Shown here piece by piece: positions 10,852 to 22,915 of a DNA stretch of 64,000 nucleotides. The stretch is from positions 181,067,432-181,131,431 of the forward strand of contig NC_133769.1 in the NCBI RefSeq assembly GCF_003597395.2, read 5' to 3'. Below the pieces are notes generated by a model. It had not been told where the DNA came from. It worked only from the letters and a program-made list of their open reading frames with translations, and did not search any database. Source of the stretch: Chelonoidis abingdonii. Lineage: Eukaryota > Chordata > Testudines > Testudinidae. The translations under genes were made by a program, and so were the position numbers. How positions within the stretch are numbered: the stretch's first letter is position 1; every line of letters begins with the position of its first letter.

Positions 10852-11636
10852 ACTGGTGCAAGTTCCCTCAGTCATCTTGCACTACTGGAGGAACAAAGCT
10901 TCCCTTCACTTACTCCTTACAAGTCCCTTCCGCACCACTTACACCGAGGGGGAGAGTGCCTGGGGCAGGAACAGTCTCCACCAACTTTCTGTTAGCAGGG
11001 GGCTTCCCTATGCAAGGGGAATATTCTGCTAGGCATTTGTGGCCAGCTTAGGTCCTCTTTGCACTACTCAACCAGTGCAGGATGAATTTGATGGACTAGA
11101 AAATTTGGCAGCCTATTTCTTCTAATGAAATCCTCATTTGTTATGTAATGTTGAGTCCAATAAGCTATAGCAAAACTGCCATACATTTTGCAAGCCAGAA
11201 AGAAAACACAAAATTTCATAAATTCAATAATCAAAATAATATTTTTACACAAGTTATTGGTTATCCTTAGTTTTTACCAGGAGACTAGCTTGTTTGTTGA
11301 TCCTGCACCTGTAAGCTCTGGTCAGTGTTGTGTTGAGGATGATGCAATTCTGTTGTTTCTCATGAGCTTTCCTAATGAATATCTCTCATTTTCATTCCAG
11401 AGATGAAGTACACAGGAGATGACCATCTGACAAAGATATGGGGCTTTCTGTTCTAATAATCACAAGTGACAGTGATGGAACTGTGGAGAGAATCAAACTC
11501 AAATAAATTAATTAGCAAGGACATTGTTTATTCAGTGGGAATTCCTAATGTATGCGGTGTCTGCTTTAATAACTTACTGTCAAATCAGTACCTCCTGCAA
11601 CAAAACCACGGCATAGGGGCAGAAGCACAGAAGAAA
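10852..11636. other. Unannotated stretch with an exon-like segment
   Basis: No recognisable repeat. At 11400 a pyrimidine-rich acceptor (ATTTTCATTCCAG) precedes a short open segment with stop (see findings). The evidence is too weak to call a gene. Confidence 0.35.
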
Positions 11637-11639
11637 TAT

Positions 11640-12095
11640 AAGAACATAATAAGAACATAAGAACGGCCGTACCGGGTCAGACCAAAGGTCCATCTAGCCC
11701 AGTATCTGTCTACCGACAGTGGCCAATGCCAGGTGCCCCAGAGGAAGAGAAGCTAACAGGCAATGATCAAGTGATCTCTCTCCTGCCATCCATCTCCATC
11801 CTCTGATGAACAGAGGCTAGGGACACCATTCTTTACCCTTCCTGGCTAATAGCCATTTATGGACGTAGCCACCATGAATTTATCCAGTTCCCTTTTAAAT
11901 ATTGTTATCCAGTCCCAGCCTTCACAACCTCCTCAGGTAAGGAGTTCCACAAGTTGACTGTGCGCTGTGTGAAGAAGAACTTCCTTTTATTTGTATTAAA
12001 CCTGCTACCTATTAATTTTATTTGGTGACCCCTAGTTCTTGTGTTATGAGCTGTTCTCTGGAGGGGTAGTGAATTAGAAAGATCTTGAAAATCCA
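11640..12095 (-). mobile_element. CR1 LINE 3' end with ORF2 C-terminus, minus strand
   Basis: The minus-strand frame reads NTNKRKFFFTQRTVNLWNS followed by LPEEVV, the conserved C-terminal block of CR1 ORF2. Downstream on that strand lies the CR1 3' UTR (TGGGCTAGATGGACCTTTGG). The tail is built of repeated TTCTTATG-type units at 11637-11663. The copy is 5'-truncated near 12095, where it meets a GA microsatellite. The retained C-terminal frame suggests moderate age. It encodes no complete protein. Confidence 0.92.
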
Positions 12096-12101
12096 CTTGG
12101 G

Positions 12102-12122
12102 GGGAGAGAGAGAGAGAGAGAG
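12102..12122. repeat. GA dinucleotide microsatellite
   Basis: An uninterrupted run of GA units follows GGGGG at the truncated 5' boundary of the adjacent CR1 copy. Confidence 0.95.
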
Positions 12123-13863
12123 ACCTTCCATATCTGTAGAGGCTGGAGTAATCCTTATGCATGATTGCCCTTCAAAATACCTCCTCATGCCCCACTGCTG
12201 AAATTGCTCCAGACAGAGCCCGTAAGGCCATTGGCTGGGCCCCACCCACAGCAGAAGAGGGAACCAGGACATTTAAACACTGCAGGGCCACGCCAACTAA
12301 TACAGTGATGCACCTATAAAGATGCAGCTACAGAGACACAAGAAGGAAAAATGCCCTAGTGGCATTTGCCTTTGCATACAAGCAAGGGGAGATTTGTGAA
12401 TAGTCTCTTCTTTGTGTACACCTGTGGGGATAATCTAGCCTCAATTTCTTAAATAAATAATAACCCACTGAAATGAACTAAGTCGATGATAAGGATTATT
12501 CCCTCATGCAAACTAATGTCCTTGTGCCAGATCCTGAGGTGGTGCAAATAGGCATAGCTGCACTGAAGTCAATGGAGCCAGTTCCTTTTTTGCCAGATTA
12601 TTTCACTCTGCAACAGAGCTAGTACTAGAAGTGGATTTCCATTGACAAACTACTTTCTTCCCTTTTAAATAGCCTTTACTGAGTACTTTTCACTCATATA
12701 TAATAATTTTAAATGAACAAAGACTGTAGTTCACCAGGGAGTGATAATTAAGGCTCTTTATTTGCCATGGCTGTGACTTCCGTGACAAAACTTCTAGAGA
12801 TTTTATCCTTAAACTCATATTACTTTGCTACCCCGGCCAACCTGCTATGAAAGAGGATTACTTAAAAGTTAACAAATCGGAATCTCTATATATCCAGTGT
12901 AGTGGAGTATAGGAGAATGACCAAAGGTCTTAAATAAAAGAATTGAGAGCTTAGTAATAATGTAAGTTCTCTAAGGAAGGAAAGGTCTCAGTTATATGTC
13001 TGTATAGTGTTTAGCATGAGCCCCTGGCTTTAGCAAAAACTAAATATCCAAAAAACAAGTGACTTCTGTGACACTGTTAGCCAAAAACACCCTCTTCCTT
13101 ATGTACTGCTGGGCCACTGCAGTGTTCAGTACTATTCAAAAAAGCAATGGGACATTTTTTAAAAGATTCAGTATATCTCTGTACTTCTCAAAGAAAAACA
13201 AAAAACCTTCACACTATTAAGTCTGACCCATGTATTAGTGAAGGAGTGCAACATGTCACATTCTTTTTTGGAATAGTGATGGCTCATGAAAGCGTTAAAA
13301 TATTTAGTAGAGAAAGAGGTGGCAGTGTAAAATACACAGTACTTTACAACATTAAATCTAAAGTAAAAGATTTCTGTCTAATGTAATATTTTAACAAACA
13401 TATCCATAGAATTTGCAAAACACAGTCCTTACTACTTCATTTAAGATGGTCATAATCTTCTTCCACTGTAATTTCATGTACTAGATACATGAACAGAAAC
13501 AACTATAACTGCTCTGTGGCAAGAGAATGATTATTTGATCATTGTAAAATAAAGTGCAGTATCACCATCTTCCCTATGCTAAATGCACTTATGGATATGC
13601 AAAGGAGTCAGACTAAAATATAAAATGAAAAGAGGGGACACTACTGAATTGTCCACCAGAGCAAAACTAAATTAATATTATGTGAGCCTGCGCTATATAA
13701 TTAATATGGGCCCTAGTCCAGCAAAGGGATCCACAAAGGCAAATCCATTGAATAGAGACCATTGACTTTGCACAGAGGCAAAAGTCTGCTTTTATTCATC
13801 TTGAGAAAGATTAGGTCCATGACGTAATATATTACAAAATCTGAAGAGTAAAATTTTGAAGTA
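12123..13863. other. Unannotated stretch
   Basis: No gene recognised. A short segment at about 12528-12590 (CACTGAAGTCAATGGAG) resembles half of the dispersed palindromic families seen elsewhere in the window. A 79-codon frame (13147-13386) has no known motif. Confidence 0.4.
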
Positions 13864-13871
13864 ACTTAGGA

Positions 13872-14283
13872 CAGTGACTCTTAACCTTTCCAGACTACTG
13901 TACCCCTTTCAGGAGTCTGATTTGTCTTTCATACTCCAAGTTTCCCCCACCACCACTTAAAAAGTAGTTGCTTACAAAAATCAGACATAAAAATACAAAA
14001 GTGTCATAGAAACTGTTACTGAAAAATTGCTTATGTGCTCATTTTGACCATAGAATTATAAAATAAATTAATTGGAACATAAATATTGTACTTACATTTC
14101 AGTGTATAGTATATAAAGCTATATAAATAAGTCATTGTATGAAATTTTAGTTTGTACTGACTTCGCTAGTGCTTTTTACGTAGCTTGTTATAAAACTAAG
14201 CAATTATCTAGAGGAGTTAATGTACCCCTGGAAGACCTCTGAGTACCCCCTAAGATACACATATCCCTGATTGGGAACCTCTT
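13872..14283. mobile_element. Non-autonomous hAT element (412 bp)
   Basis: The left end CAGTGACTCTTAACCTTTCC and right end TTGGGAACCTCTT are decayed inverted repeats. Perfect 8-bp duplications ACTTAGGA lie at 13864-13871 and 14284-14291. The sub-terminal TGTACCCC motifs recur at both ends, as expected for this family. The AT-rich interior has no transposase. The perfect duplication makes the boundaries secure. Confidence 0.93.
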
Positions 14284-14509
14284 ACTTAGGAGACCAGGGT
14301 TAAAATTTTGGAACTAAGTCTTTGACATCTAGGCATGTAATGCAAATGTAGTGCATACTGAGTTACCTATCCAAGCATAAACCTGATGATTCAGAATTTA
14401 ATTACTGATTGTTCCATACTGAATGGAGTAGAAATTGGACATTTATACTATTTTTTAGATTTATTAAACTACAGTTGATTTATAGACAAGAATCACTACA
14501 CTTAGAACT

Positions 14510-15290
14510 AAAACAACAAGGTGTCCTTGTAGCACCTTAGAAACTAACACATTTATTTGGGCATACTAAAACCCACTTCATCAGATGCATGGAGTGAAAA
14601 ATACAGTAGGTAGGTATTCATCTTTTCATGTGCTGTGCGTTGCCTTACCAAGTGGGGGGGACAGTGCTAACAAGGCCAATTCAATCAGGGTGGATGTGGC
14701 CCATTCCCAACAGTTGACAAGAAGGGGTGAGTATTAGAGGAAAATTACTTTTTGTAGTGACCCAGTCACTCCCACTCTTAATTCAGGCCTAATTTGATGG
14801 TGTCCAGTTTGCAAATTAATTCTAGCTCTGCAGTTTCTGGACACTCAATAACTGAAAAGGGGCCATTCTTCAATAAAAAAAAACTTCAGAAACAGACTTC
14901 AACAAAAAACTGCAGAGCTGGAATTAATTTGCAAACTGGACACCATCAAATTGGGCCTGAATTAAGAGTGGGAGTGACTGGGTCACTACAAAAAGTAATT
15001 TTCCCTCTGTTGATATTCATCCCTTCTTGTCAACGGTTGGGAATGGGCCACATCCACCCTGACTGAGTTGGCCTCATTAGCACTGACCCCTCACTTGGTA
15101 AGGCAACTCTCATCTTCTCGTGTGCTGTATATTTATACCTGCCTACTGTATTTGCCACTCCATGCATCTGATGAAGTGGGTTCTAGCCCACCAAAGCTTA
15201 TGCCCAAATAAATTTGTTAGTCTCTAAGGTGCCACAAGGACGCCTCATTGTTTTTGCTGTTACTGACTAACACAGCTACCCCTCTGAAAC
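14510..15290. mobile_element. Penelope-like insertion arranged as an inverted repeat
   Basis: The right part (about 14839-15290, plus strand) is the 3' end of a Penelope-like element. It codes in pieces for the end of the GIY-YIG protein (AELELICKLDTIKLGLN) and finishes GACTAACACAGCTACCCCTC. The left part (14510-14838) is the same 3' region in minus orientation. The arms, about 330 bp (14512-14836 and 14908-15256), are separated by about 70 bp that belong to the plus copy. The whole unit is bracketed by CTACACTTAGAACT (14496-14509) and CTACACTTTGAACT (15291-15304), 13 of 14 identical, so it probably inserted once as a unit. Stops interrupt the coding remnants. Confidence 0.9.
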
Positions 15291-15304
15291 CTACACTTTG
15301 AACT

Positions 15305-17180
15305 GAGATTTAAATACATTTGCTGAGCTCTGAAGTATATAATTTTTCTAATTTTTTATTTTATTTTACTTTGAAAAATATTTGGTAATGGACAAGATGT
15401 GTAAGTTTGTTAAAAGGTTATTAAGAACTGCATTATGGAGTTAGTGTAATCATATTAGAAGTTAATGCAGTATGATGGCAAGCAACATGAATGCAAAGCA
15501 AAAGATAGTCCTTTAATTATGTTCTGAGTTTACAGAGACTGATTGCTGCTAAGGTATGTTTGTGAAGACCCCATTAAGTTGCCAGGAAAATATGGTTTTA
15601 CAATATGCGTCTTTGTAACCCATGGCCTGATGTTAAAGTCCTTACTTAGACAAAACTTCCTTTCATGCAGGCCATTATGATGCTCTTAAAATGTCTTTGT
15701 CTTATCAAAACAATTTCAGTGTCACTTGAGAAAGAACTTAATATTCTTCCACCAAGCTCAGATGCTGAGTTGTCACATAATACAAAGGCAAAGGCAGACA
15801 GCCAAAAAGGAGGTCCACTGAGTTAAACTGCTTATTATAGAAAAATCATACATAAATAGCACAATGAAAGTACACTTAGTCCTAAATAACCATTAGCATA
15901 CAGATCAATAGTTCAGCTTTTGGGGATTTGACCCAGTAAATGTTTTATGCATTCGGAGAGGTGGATGATATTGCATGCTTACATAGAAATACCTTCATTA
16001 GATTAGATAAAATAGACTTACTGGTTCACAGACCTGCACAATATACCTTGCCCAGTGAGCTGGCACTTGTGCCCTCACCTCCTTCTCCACGGGTGTACAG
16101 AACCTAAGCGGGATCATATTGGATGCATTGGTGCTGAGCCCTCATTAACACTATTGACCCGAAGAGCACTAAAGTCATTTTCTAAAGGCACATGGGTTCC
16201 CCACCAACCTCACAAGATAGTTTTAGTAGCTCCATACCCAGCTGAATACCTCAGCCACCTATTATGGGTTTATCACTCCACCTCACTCCCCATACAGGAT
16301 CAAGCCCTTTAGTGATGATGCTCATAATCACCCTGTTTCAACTTATTTGTAACTTTCACACTCACAGGACTGAGCAATAAGATTTGCCATTTTTTAATGG
16401 GCCATAGAGAGGAAGAAACTCAATGTTTTGTTACTACTGGGTAAAAATAAAGAACATAACATGGCCTGGGCATTGTCACAGGTTGGTCTTCCTTTTTAGG
16501 GACAGCAGACTGGGGGCCAACCCTCATTAATCAGATGCAGCTGAGAAAGTGGTAGGTATTTGGGGTTATTTGACCCACCTGAGAAGAATTAAGAGACTTG
16601 GAGAATTAGATGGCTGAGAAGGGGAATTAGAGAGGCTGCAAGCCCAGTCAGAGGATACTACTAAGAAGGATGCGACAAGAGAGAGGAGGCTAGAAGCCAT
16701 GCAGGCTACAGTTGTTGTGGTCTCTCTCTCAGGTTCCAGGAAACTAGCCTGACTAGACTGAGACTCTAATTTGACAACTTGACGTGTGGGAGCTCTCAAT
16801 GAGGATGTTGAAGGGAGGGCCTTATAGACTGTTGTAACAACTGCTCCTTTTCTGACACTTTAATGATGGGGACATGCTTTATTTTGTTAGTGTTTTTTTG
16901 GCTTCCCCTTGCCCAGGTCCTTGAAAGCAAATTTATAGATGCCCCATTTGAGGGAGTGGAGAGAATGAAGGTGGGGCACACTTGCAACACCACACTTGGC
17001 TGGCACGGGATGCGTGGGGATGGCACTTGCCTTTTACAGGCATGAATACATTTTTCATCTAAGTTTACAAATCTCACAACTCCTTCCCAGGCTTTTTAAA
17101 ACTATGGGTTCAATTATGCAACATTTACACATGATTAGTAGCAACTGACTCCATAAGATATCCCATAGAAATCCAAATGA
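15305..17180. other. Unannotated stretch
   Basis: No recognised gene. Open frames of 77-93 codons at 16055-17077 overlap on both strands without known motifs. GC content rises at 16050-16300 and 16480-16800, which may mark an old LTR or DNA element I cannot identify. Confidence 0.4.
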
Positions 17181-17279
17181 GGGCATGTCTATACTTCAAG
17201 GTACTAAACTATGTTAGTTCTCATTGAGCAAGCGTGCTAAACAGAATGTAGCCATGGCACCTCCAGTGATGGGATGGAG

Positions 17280-17345
17280 CTCAAAAGCTCGTCTCTCTCA
17301 CAACAGAAGTTGGTCCAATAAAAGATATTGCCTCACCCACCTGGA
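17280..17345 (+). repeat. Short dispersed repeat tail (GTCTCTCTCACAACAG type)
   Basis: AAAGCTCGTCTCTCTCACAACAG, then AGTTGGTCCAATAAAAGATA and a CTCACCCACC end, is shared with 48203-48262 (AAGCTTGTCTCTCTCACCAACAG and similar). The layout resembles the Penelope tails in this window, but the link is inference. Confidence 0.6.
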
Positions 17346-17688
17346 GCTCTTTATGATAAAACTGGCTTTTATATCCCAGGGAGAATCACCATTATGCTTG
17401 TTTCACTCTTCTGTGGACACACTCTCTTTTCCATCTTGGAGTTCACCAAACTTTCCCCTATGTAGAACACACAAGGGGAACATAGAATAGAAAATTGCTA
17501 ACCAGCCTCATTTGTAGGTAAAGAACGACTATTGAAACTCCCACAGAAGGTAATTATTTAACTCCAGGCACTCTGCTAGGGAACAGCCTAGGAGGGTACC
17601 CTAAACTGATCCCAGCCATATCCCTGAAATAAAAGTCTTCTTTTCCTTGCCCAAGAGGGAATACAACTCAATCGATCAATCCCTAAGT
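17346..17688. other. Unannotated stretch
   Basis: Nothing recognised. The interval ends at the CACCC copy that borders the next LTR-like element. Confidence 0.4.
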
Positions 17689-17693
17689 CACCC

Positions 17694-18620
17694 TGTCATA
17701 AACAGATAGTTAAGGGTTAATGTCTCTTTCACCTGTAAAGGATTAACAAACAGTGAACCCAGAACACCTGACCAGAGGACCAATCAGGAGACAAGATACT
17801 TTCAAATCTGGGTGGAGGGAAGCTTTTGTGTGTGTGTTCTTTGTTCTTTGTCCGTGTTCTCTCTGGGTTCTGAGAGGGACCAGACATGTAAGCAGATTCC
17901 TCCAATCTTTCTGAAAAAATCTCTTCTGTTCTAATTTTAGTAAGTATCCGGATAAAGGCAGTTTTAGTCTTTTTGATTGTCTTCTTTATTTGCAAATGTG
18001 TCGTTTTCTGGAAGTATATTAATTTGTGTTGTGCTGGGGGAGGGAGGTTTTCTCTCTAGTGTCTATATGCTGAAAGACCCTGTAATATTACGTCTTGAAT
18101 TTACAGAGATTTCTTACTTTTTCCTTTCTTTTATTAAAAGCTTTTCTTTTAAAAGATCTAATTGATTTTTTTCCCCTTGTTAAGGCTCTAATAAATTGAG
18201 TCAGTACTCACCAGGGAAACAGTGGGGGAAGGAGGGGGGAAGGGACATTCCTCTCTTTGTTGTGATTCAAGGAGTTTGAATCACGGTGATCTCCTAGTGT
18301 ACCCAGAGTGGGAAAGATCTGGGAGGAAGAAAAAAAGGAGGGGTGGAGGTGGAATTCCTCTGTGTTTTAAGATTCAAGGAGTTTGAATCCAGTGATCTTC
18401 CAGTGTAGTCCAGGGAGGGGAAGCCTGGGAAAGACCGCAGTGGAGGAAAGGGTTTACTTTCCTTGTGTCAAGATCCAGGGGATCTGGGTAGACCAGGCAC
18501 TCCAAGTCCTGGTTGGTGGCAGCCTACAAGATCTAAGCTGGTACTTAAGCTTAGAAGAATTCATGTTGGTACCCCATTTTTGGATTCTAAGGTTCAGAGT
18601 GGGGAAAGAATATCATTACA
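17694..18620 (+). mobile_element. LTR-like element, TGTCATAAACAG family, copy 2
   Basis: It starts TGTCATAAACAGATAG and ends TATCATTACA. It has TG...CA termini between 5-bp direct repeats CACCC (17689-17693 and 18621-18625), consistent with a solo LTR of about 927 bp. It aligns block by block with 8194-9180. A GTTATTAAAAG-like A-rich segment near 18130 could hold a polyadenylation signal. No viral genes are visible. The end is less certain because some similarity to copy 1 may continue beyond it. Confidence 0.65.
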
Positions 18621-18625
18621 CACCC

Positions 18626-21600
18626 TATTCCAGCTACCAAAACAAGAGTGGGGAAAGAGAGGGTGGAAATGGATTTTGTTGAGAGAATAAAAAAATAAAA
18701 TAGAACATTTAAATAGTGTAGCATCATCATACTTTTAAGAAAAAATATTAAAATGTTATGGACTTTAAGACAGACATAGCTTGAATGTTAACCTCTATCT
18801 ACTTTTCAATGCCATAATAAAACCTGAGAGGAAAAAATCCTACTGAATTGTCCCAGAATTAATATCAGATTTTTCCAAGTCCTAATTACAATAGTATTGT
18901 CATGTGAGGTCTCAATTAACCCCTGTTGACATTCCAAGCAGATTATTTTAAAGGGTTGTGAAGCATACAAATAGAAATTTCATTTCAAAATGGACATACA
19001 CCATAATGTTAAAAACCCCAACACAACTAACTCAATGTCTTAGCAAACAGAAAAAGATGATGTAAGACAAATTGATAAAATTGGGAATCAATAATCAAAT
19101 TTCTTTCTCAGCTAGAGAACAGAAAGATTAAGAGATGCTATTTCTTCTGATATTCAAGCCTACATTCTCTTTTGCCAAATTTCAATTCATTACCCCTAGT
19201 TATAAACCCCAGAGCCACAATTCCTTTATTGATAATTATGTACTTCAAATATTTCTACTTGGCTATCACATCACCCCTCAGTAACCGAAAAATAATAAAC
19301 AATCTCTGCAGGGAAAAATAGACACACTTAAACCTACCAGTTTAAAATAGGGTAAGAAGTTTTACTTTCTGTTTTTCGCTCTATGCCAATAAGACTTGTT
19401 GCCAGGCCAAGCTGAAGTCAGATCAGCTGCATCCCATTTTACAATGATGTTTTCCACCTAGAGAAACTTTTTAGCTGGTTTTGCCAAAGCGGTTATGTTG
19501 AGATTTTGGAGGACTGGAAATATAGGCCAGAGCAAGGTCTTCAGGGAAAAACGTGCTAAGTGTTTTCATCTAGGGCTGGCTTCTTTTGGGAAGATAAAAA
19601 AATATAACATACACACAACCCCCTCAATCCATTAACAAACAACAACAACAAAAACAGGAGGGAACAGAGAACTTTTTTCTTTCTTTTCCTCATCTCTTCT
19701 TATCCTCCTCTCTGGACACCCTTTTATTTATAGTCCCCTCAGGTCTCCTCTCTCCCCCACTGAAAAACTAAATAAGCCTCCTACAGCTCTTGCTCCGTCT
19801 CTCAAGTGCACTCTACTGTACATACCAGTGCCCCAAAATGATTAGTGAATAGGCTGCCGCATTGGTGCAAAGACGCAGTACAGAACTGCTGCAGCTAACA
19901 TTGGATGATGAGCCAAATATCCCACCACTACCAGCAGGAATGCTTCAGGGGAGCCAATACCAGCACCCCTCCCACAAAATCTGCACTGCAGGTTCTCTTC
20001 AAGTGAGGGGGACACCATCTTACCCAGACAGTTACAGTAGCAAAATGGTAGCAGCTTCCCTTCCCTGGAAGGAGGAAGGAGCCTCAATTCACTGAAATGT
20101 GAATTTCAGCTCCACTCAAGCAGCAAATCATCAGCTTCCCCTTGAAGGGATACTTAGATGGAGGTTAGTGCTGGTAAAAACTATAGTGGAGCCATTCATG
20201 GTAATAATCACAATAAAATGCCTAGATGGATAGAAAACAATTCAGCGAAGTGAGAAGAGGGAGCAGTACCGAAGGATTTCATAAAGAAGCTGGAATGCAA
20301 TTCTGGACCATTCTCCTCATTTTTATTCAGTTTGCCTGTCTTATACCTTGGATAAAACTGCCATGGATTTAGTGAATGAAAAAAAAAGCATACATAAATA
20401 CAATACAACAAAAATAAAACAGACACACACACAAATGAATCCATATAGCTTGAATAATCCTCTTGGCAGTGAAACCCCCATCTCCCCAACCTCTGTTTAC
20501 AAGTCAGGAAACGCAGCCTATCCTAAAGGCATAATTAAATAACATCACTATAGGAACTGCATCCACATCCAGCAGATAATTTCTAATGCATTTTAAACAG
20601 TGACCTTGCTCTATATTTAAACAAACAAGACAAAAACCAGAGACTGATCCTCACAGAGCAGAGTATTTCAATGTCAACATACATAACTTTCAGATATAAA
20701 TACTAATGCAGTCAGGACAGCAATGTTTAGTGTATTACTGAATAAGGACATGCAGAAACCATCGCAAAATGCTATAACAGAGCAAGCTACTCTGGCATTC
20801 AGGAGTTTCCGTGCTCAAAATATTCATGTTCCCTCAACACTAAAAATTTCAAGCAGAGAATCTCTTAATGGGGAAAATTTTCGAGTATGTAGATAAAAGT
20901 ATGTCAGCTTGTCCATCACATATTCAAGAAAAAATCATGAAAAGTATTCTGTAATAGCAAAAACATTTAAATGTATAAACAACGGGTGGTTCATAGCCAA
21001 TCTGCTCATATTTGACCTTTCAGTAAAGCTACTGAGCCAAATTATTGTGGAGCTGCACCCATTTACACTAGGGCAGAATCTGCTGCACATTGCTTGGTTT
21101 GTGACATCACAAGTTTGATTCCTCTCCATGGCAGCACAATGTGATATGATTTATTATATCACTGTGGAATAAATCAGAAGACACAGCTGTTCTTTAATGG
21201 AATAATCTCTGACTATTGCAAAGGTAATAGCAAGAGGGATCACAGAATGATATTGGCTACATACCTGGATTTTCAATAAATGTTTTCTTTTTTTCAGATT
21301 TGATTAACTGCGAGATCTCCTCCTTTAAAATTAATCAAATTTTGCTCAAAGAACGTACAGTAGCCAAACTTAAAATGTTCATTCCACTTTAAGGTAGTCT
21401 ACTAGTGTGACCCAGTATATTCCATAGACTTAAAATGGTAGTGGTGGGGAGAGGAATATTGCAGAACTGATGCTATCTCTAAAAGAAGAATGAAATTCCT
21501 GAGTGTGAACAATGTAAGAAGATAGGAAGTGAATTATTTTCTTATAATAATGGAGTTTAGTTTATACTGAAAATAACTTTAACAGCTCAATGAGGTTGTT

Positions 21601-21630
21601 TATAACATTCTTTTTCTGACTATTGTAATT
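18626..21630. other. Unannotated stretch
   Basis: About 3 kb with no supported gene, RNA or transposon. It includes a CAACAACAACAA simple repeat at about 19637 and a CACACACA run at 20422. Open frames at 19842-20542 are short and overlap on both strands. Confidence 0.45.
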
Positions 21631-21634
21631 AAAT

Positions 21635-21675
21635 CAGTGATTTCCAAACTGTGATCTGAGAACTACTGGCTGTCA
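21635..21675. mobile_element. hAT terminal relic
   Basis: CAGTGATTTCCAAACTGTGA followed by TCTGAGAACTACTGG resembles the end of an old hAT element (CAGTGGTTCCCAAACTGTGG type). I found no matching right end, so only a decayed terminus is claimed. Confidence 0.45.
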
Positions 21676-22483
21676 ATAGGATACTTGCTGTGAGTTTCAG
21701 AGCTGGCTTGTCACATAGTGTAGGCTCTTCATTGGAAATGAGACACAAAGAAGAAACTTGAAACAAACAGGAGAGGAATCCTAGATATCCTCTGCTAGGA
21801 ACTGCTGTGGCATAAGAGTAGGAGAGGAAACAGGTGCTGCCTTCCAAGACTGGTCTCATCAGTGGGATTGGTGCTGCCAAACACTTGTCGGAAAGAAATA
21901 TTCAAGGGAAGCAGAAGAAGAGGACCACATGGCTGAATGTCCCTGGGGGAAAATAGGAGAAGGAAATGAAGTGGTAGAGAAGCATATGCAGGGGAAAAGG
22001 GCAAATTTAAACCATCAATAAATAAAGGACTTGGGCGTCATTCTCCACCCCACCTGTTTTAGACAGGTGTATTTGCACTAAACTCAGTGTAGTAATGCCA
22101 GCACCGAATCAGTGTAACAGAGCAGAGAATCAGGACCTTGAAGTGAAACCTTTATGGTATATATATAAAAGGTGACTGGGACACTGATGAGGTAGTTCCA
22201 GTATTGTAATATATTGTGCTATAAGCACTATATAGAAATTTAGACACAGAGTCTACCCTATACCCAGAGACCAGTGCATAGAGCAACACAGATAGCCTCA
22301 GAAAAGACTTTCTGTTTCACCTTCCCAGGAGGAAGTTTGATGCCACAAGGTAGCAGCTAATTCTAGAGGTTGAAAAAGCACAAAAAGCATCTCGGAATAA
22401 ATAAGATGGACAGCCCCAGTTTAGACATTCCATTGTAAATGACAATGCTTTGTTGATGATTTAACCATTCAGCTAACGTTCTG
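21676..22483. other. Unannotated stretch
   Basis: No recognised feature. Open frames of 69-83 codons at 21629-22004 (minus) have no known motif. Confidence 0.4.
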
Positions 22484-22485
22484 GC

Positions 22486-22615
22486 CATGTCTACACTTAT
22501 GATGCTACTGCAATTGATGCAGCAGGGGTCAATTTAGCAAGTCTAGTGAAGACCCACTAAATCAATCACAGAGCGCTCTCCAGTTGACTACAGTAATCCA
22601 CTGGAACCAGAAGAT
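22486..22615. mobile_element. Partial Harbinger-like MITE
   Basis: Begins GGCCATGTCTACACT and contains an AGAGCGCTCTCC block, matching half of the complete copy that follows at 22619-22912. There is no matching far end, so this copy is truncated or was cut by the second insertion. Confidence 0.65.
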
Positions 22616-22618
22616 TAA

Positions 22619-22912
22619 TGGCTTGTCTACACTACCTGTTTGATCGGTAGGCAGTGATCAATCCAGCAGGGGCTGATTTATCACATCTAGTATAAATGCA
22701 ATAAATCGACTGCTGAGCACTCTCCCATCAACTCCAGTATCCCATCAGAATAAGAAGCACAAGTGGAGTCGATGGGAGAGCGTCAGCTGTCGACTTACCG
22801 CAGTAAAGACATTGCGGTAAGTAGATCTAAGTATGTCGACTTCAGCTACATTATTCATGTAGCTGAAGTTGCGTATCTTAGATTGACCCCATGTGGTAGT
22901 GTAGACAAGCCC
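22619..22912. mobile_element. Harbinger-like MITE (294 bp)
   Basis: Terminal inverted repeats TGGCTTGTCTACACTACC and GGTAGTGTAGACAAGCCC are flanked by the 3-bp repeat TAA (22616-22618 and 22913-22915). Three-bp TWA duplications are typical of PIF/Harbinger. Within it, TAGCTGAAGT/ACTTCAGCTA palindromic segments are visible near 22840-22870. It has no transposase. The same family occurs at 31998-32296. Confidence 0.8.
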
Positions 22913-22915
22913 TAA

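Noticed and set aside
14794..15066. A 90-codon protein
   Set aside because: It is the wrong frame of the Penelope C-terminal coding remnant; the correct frame contains stops.
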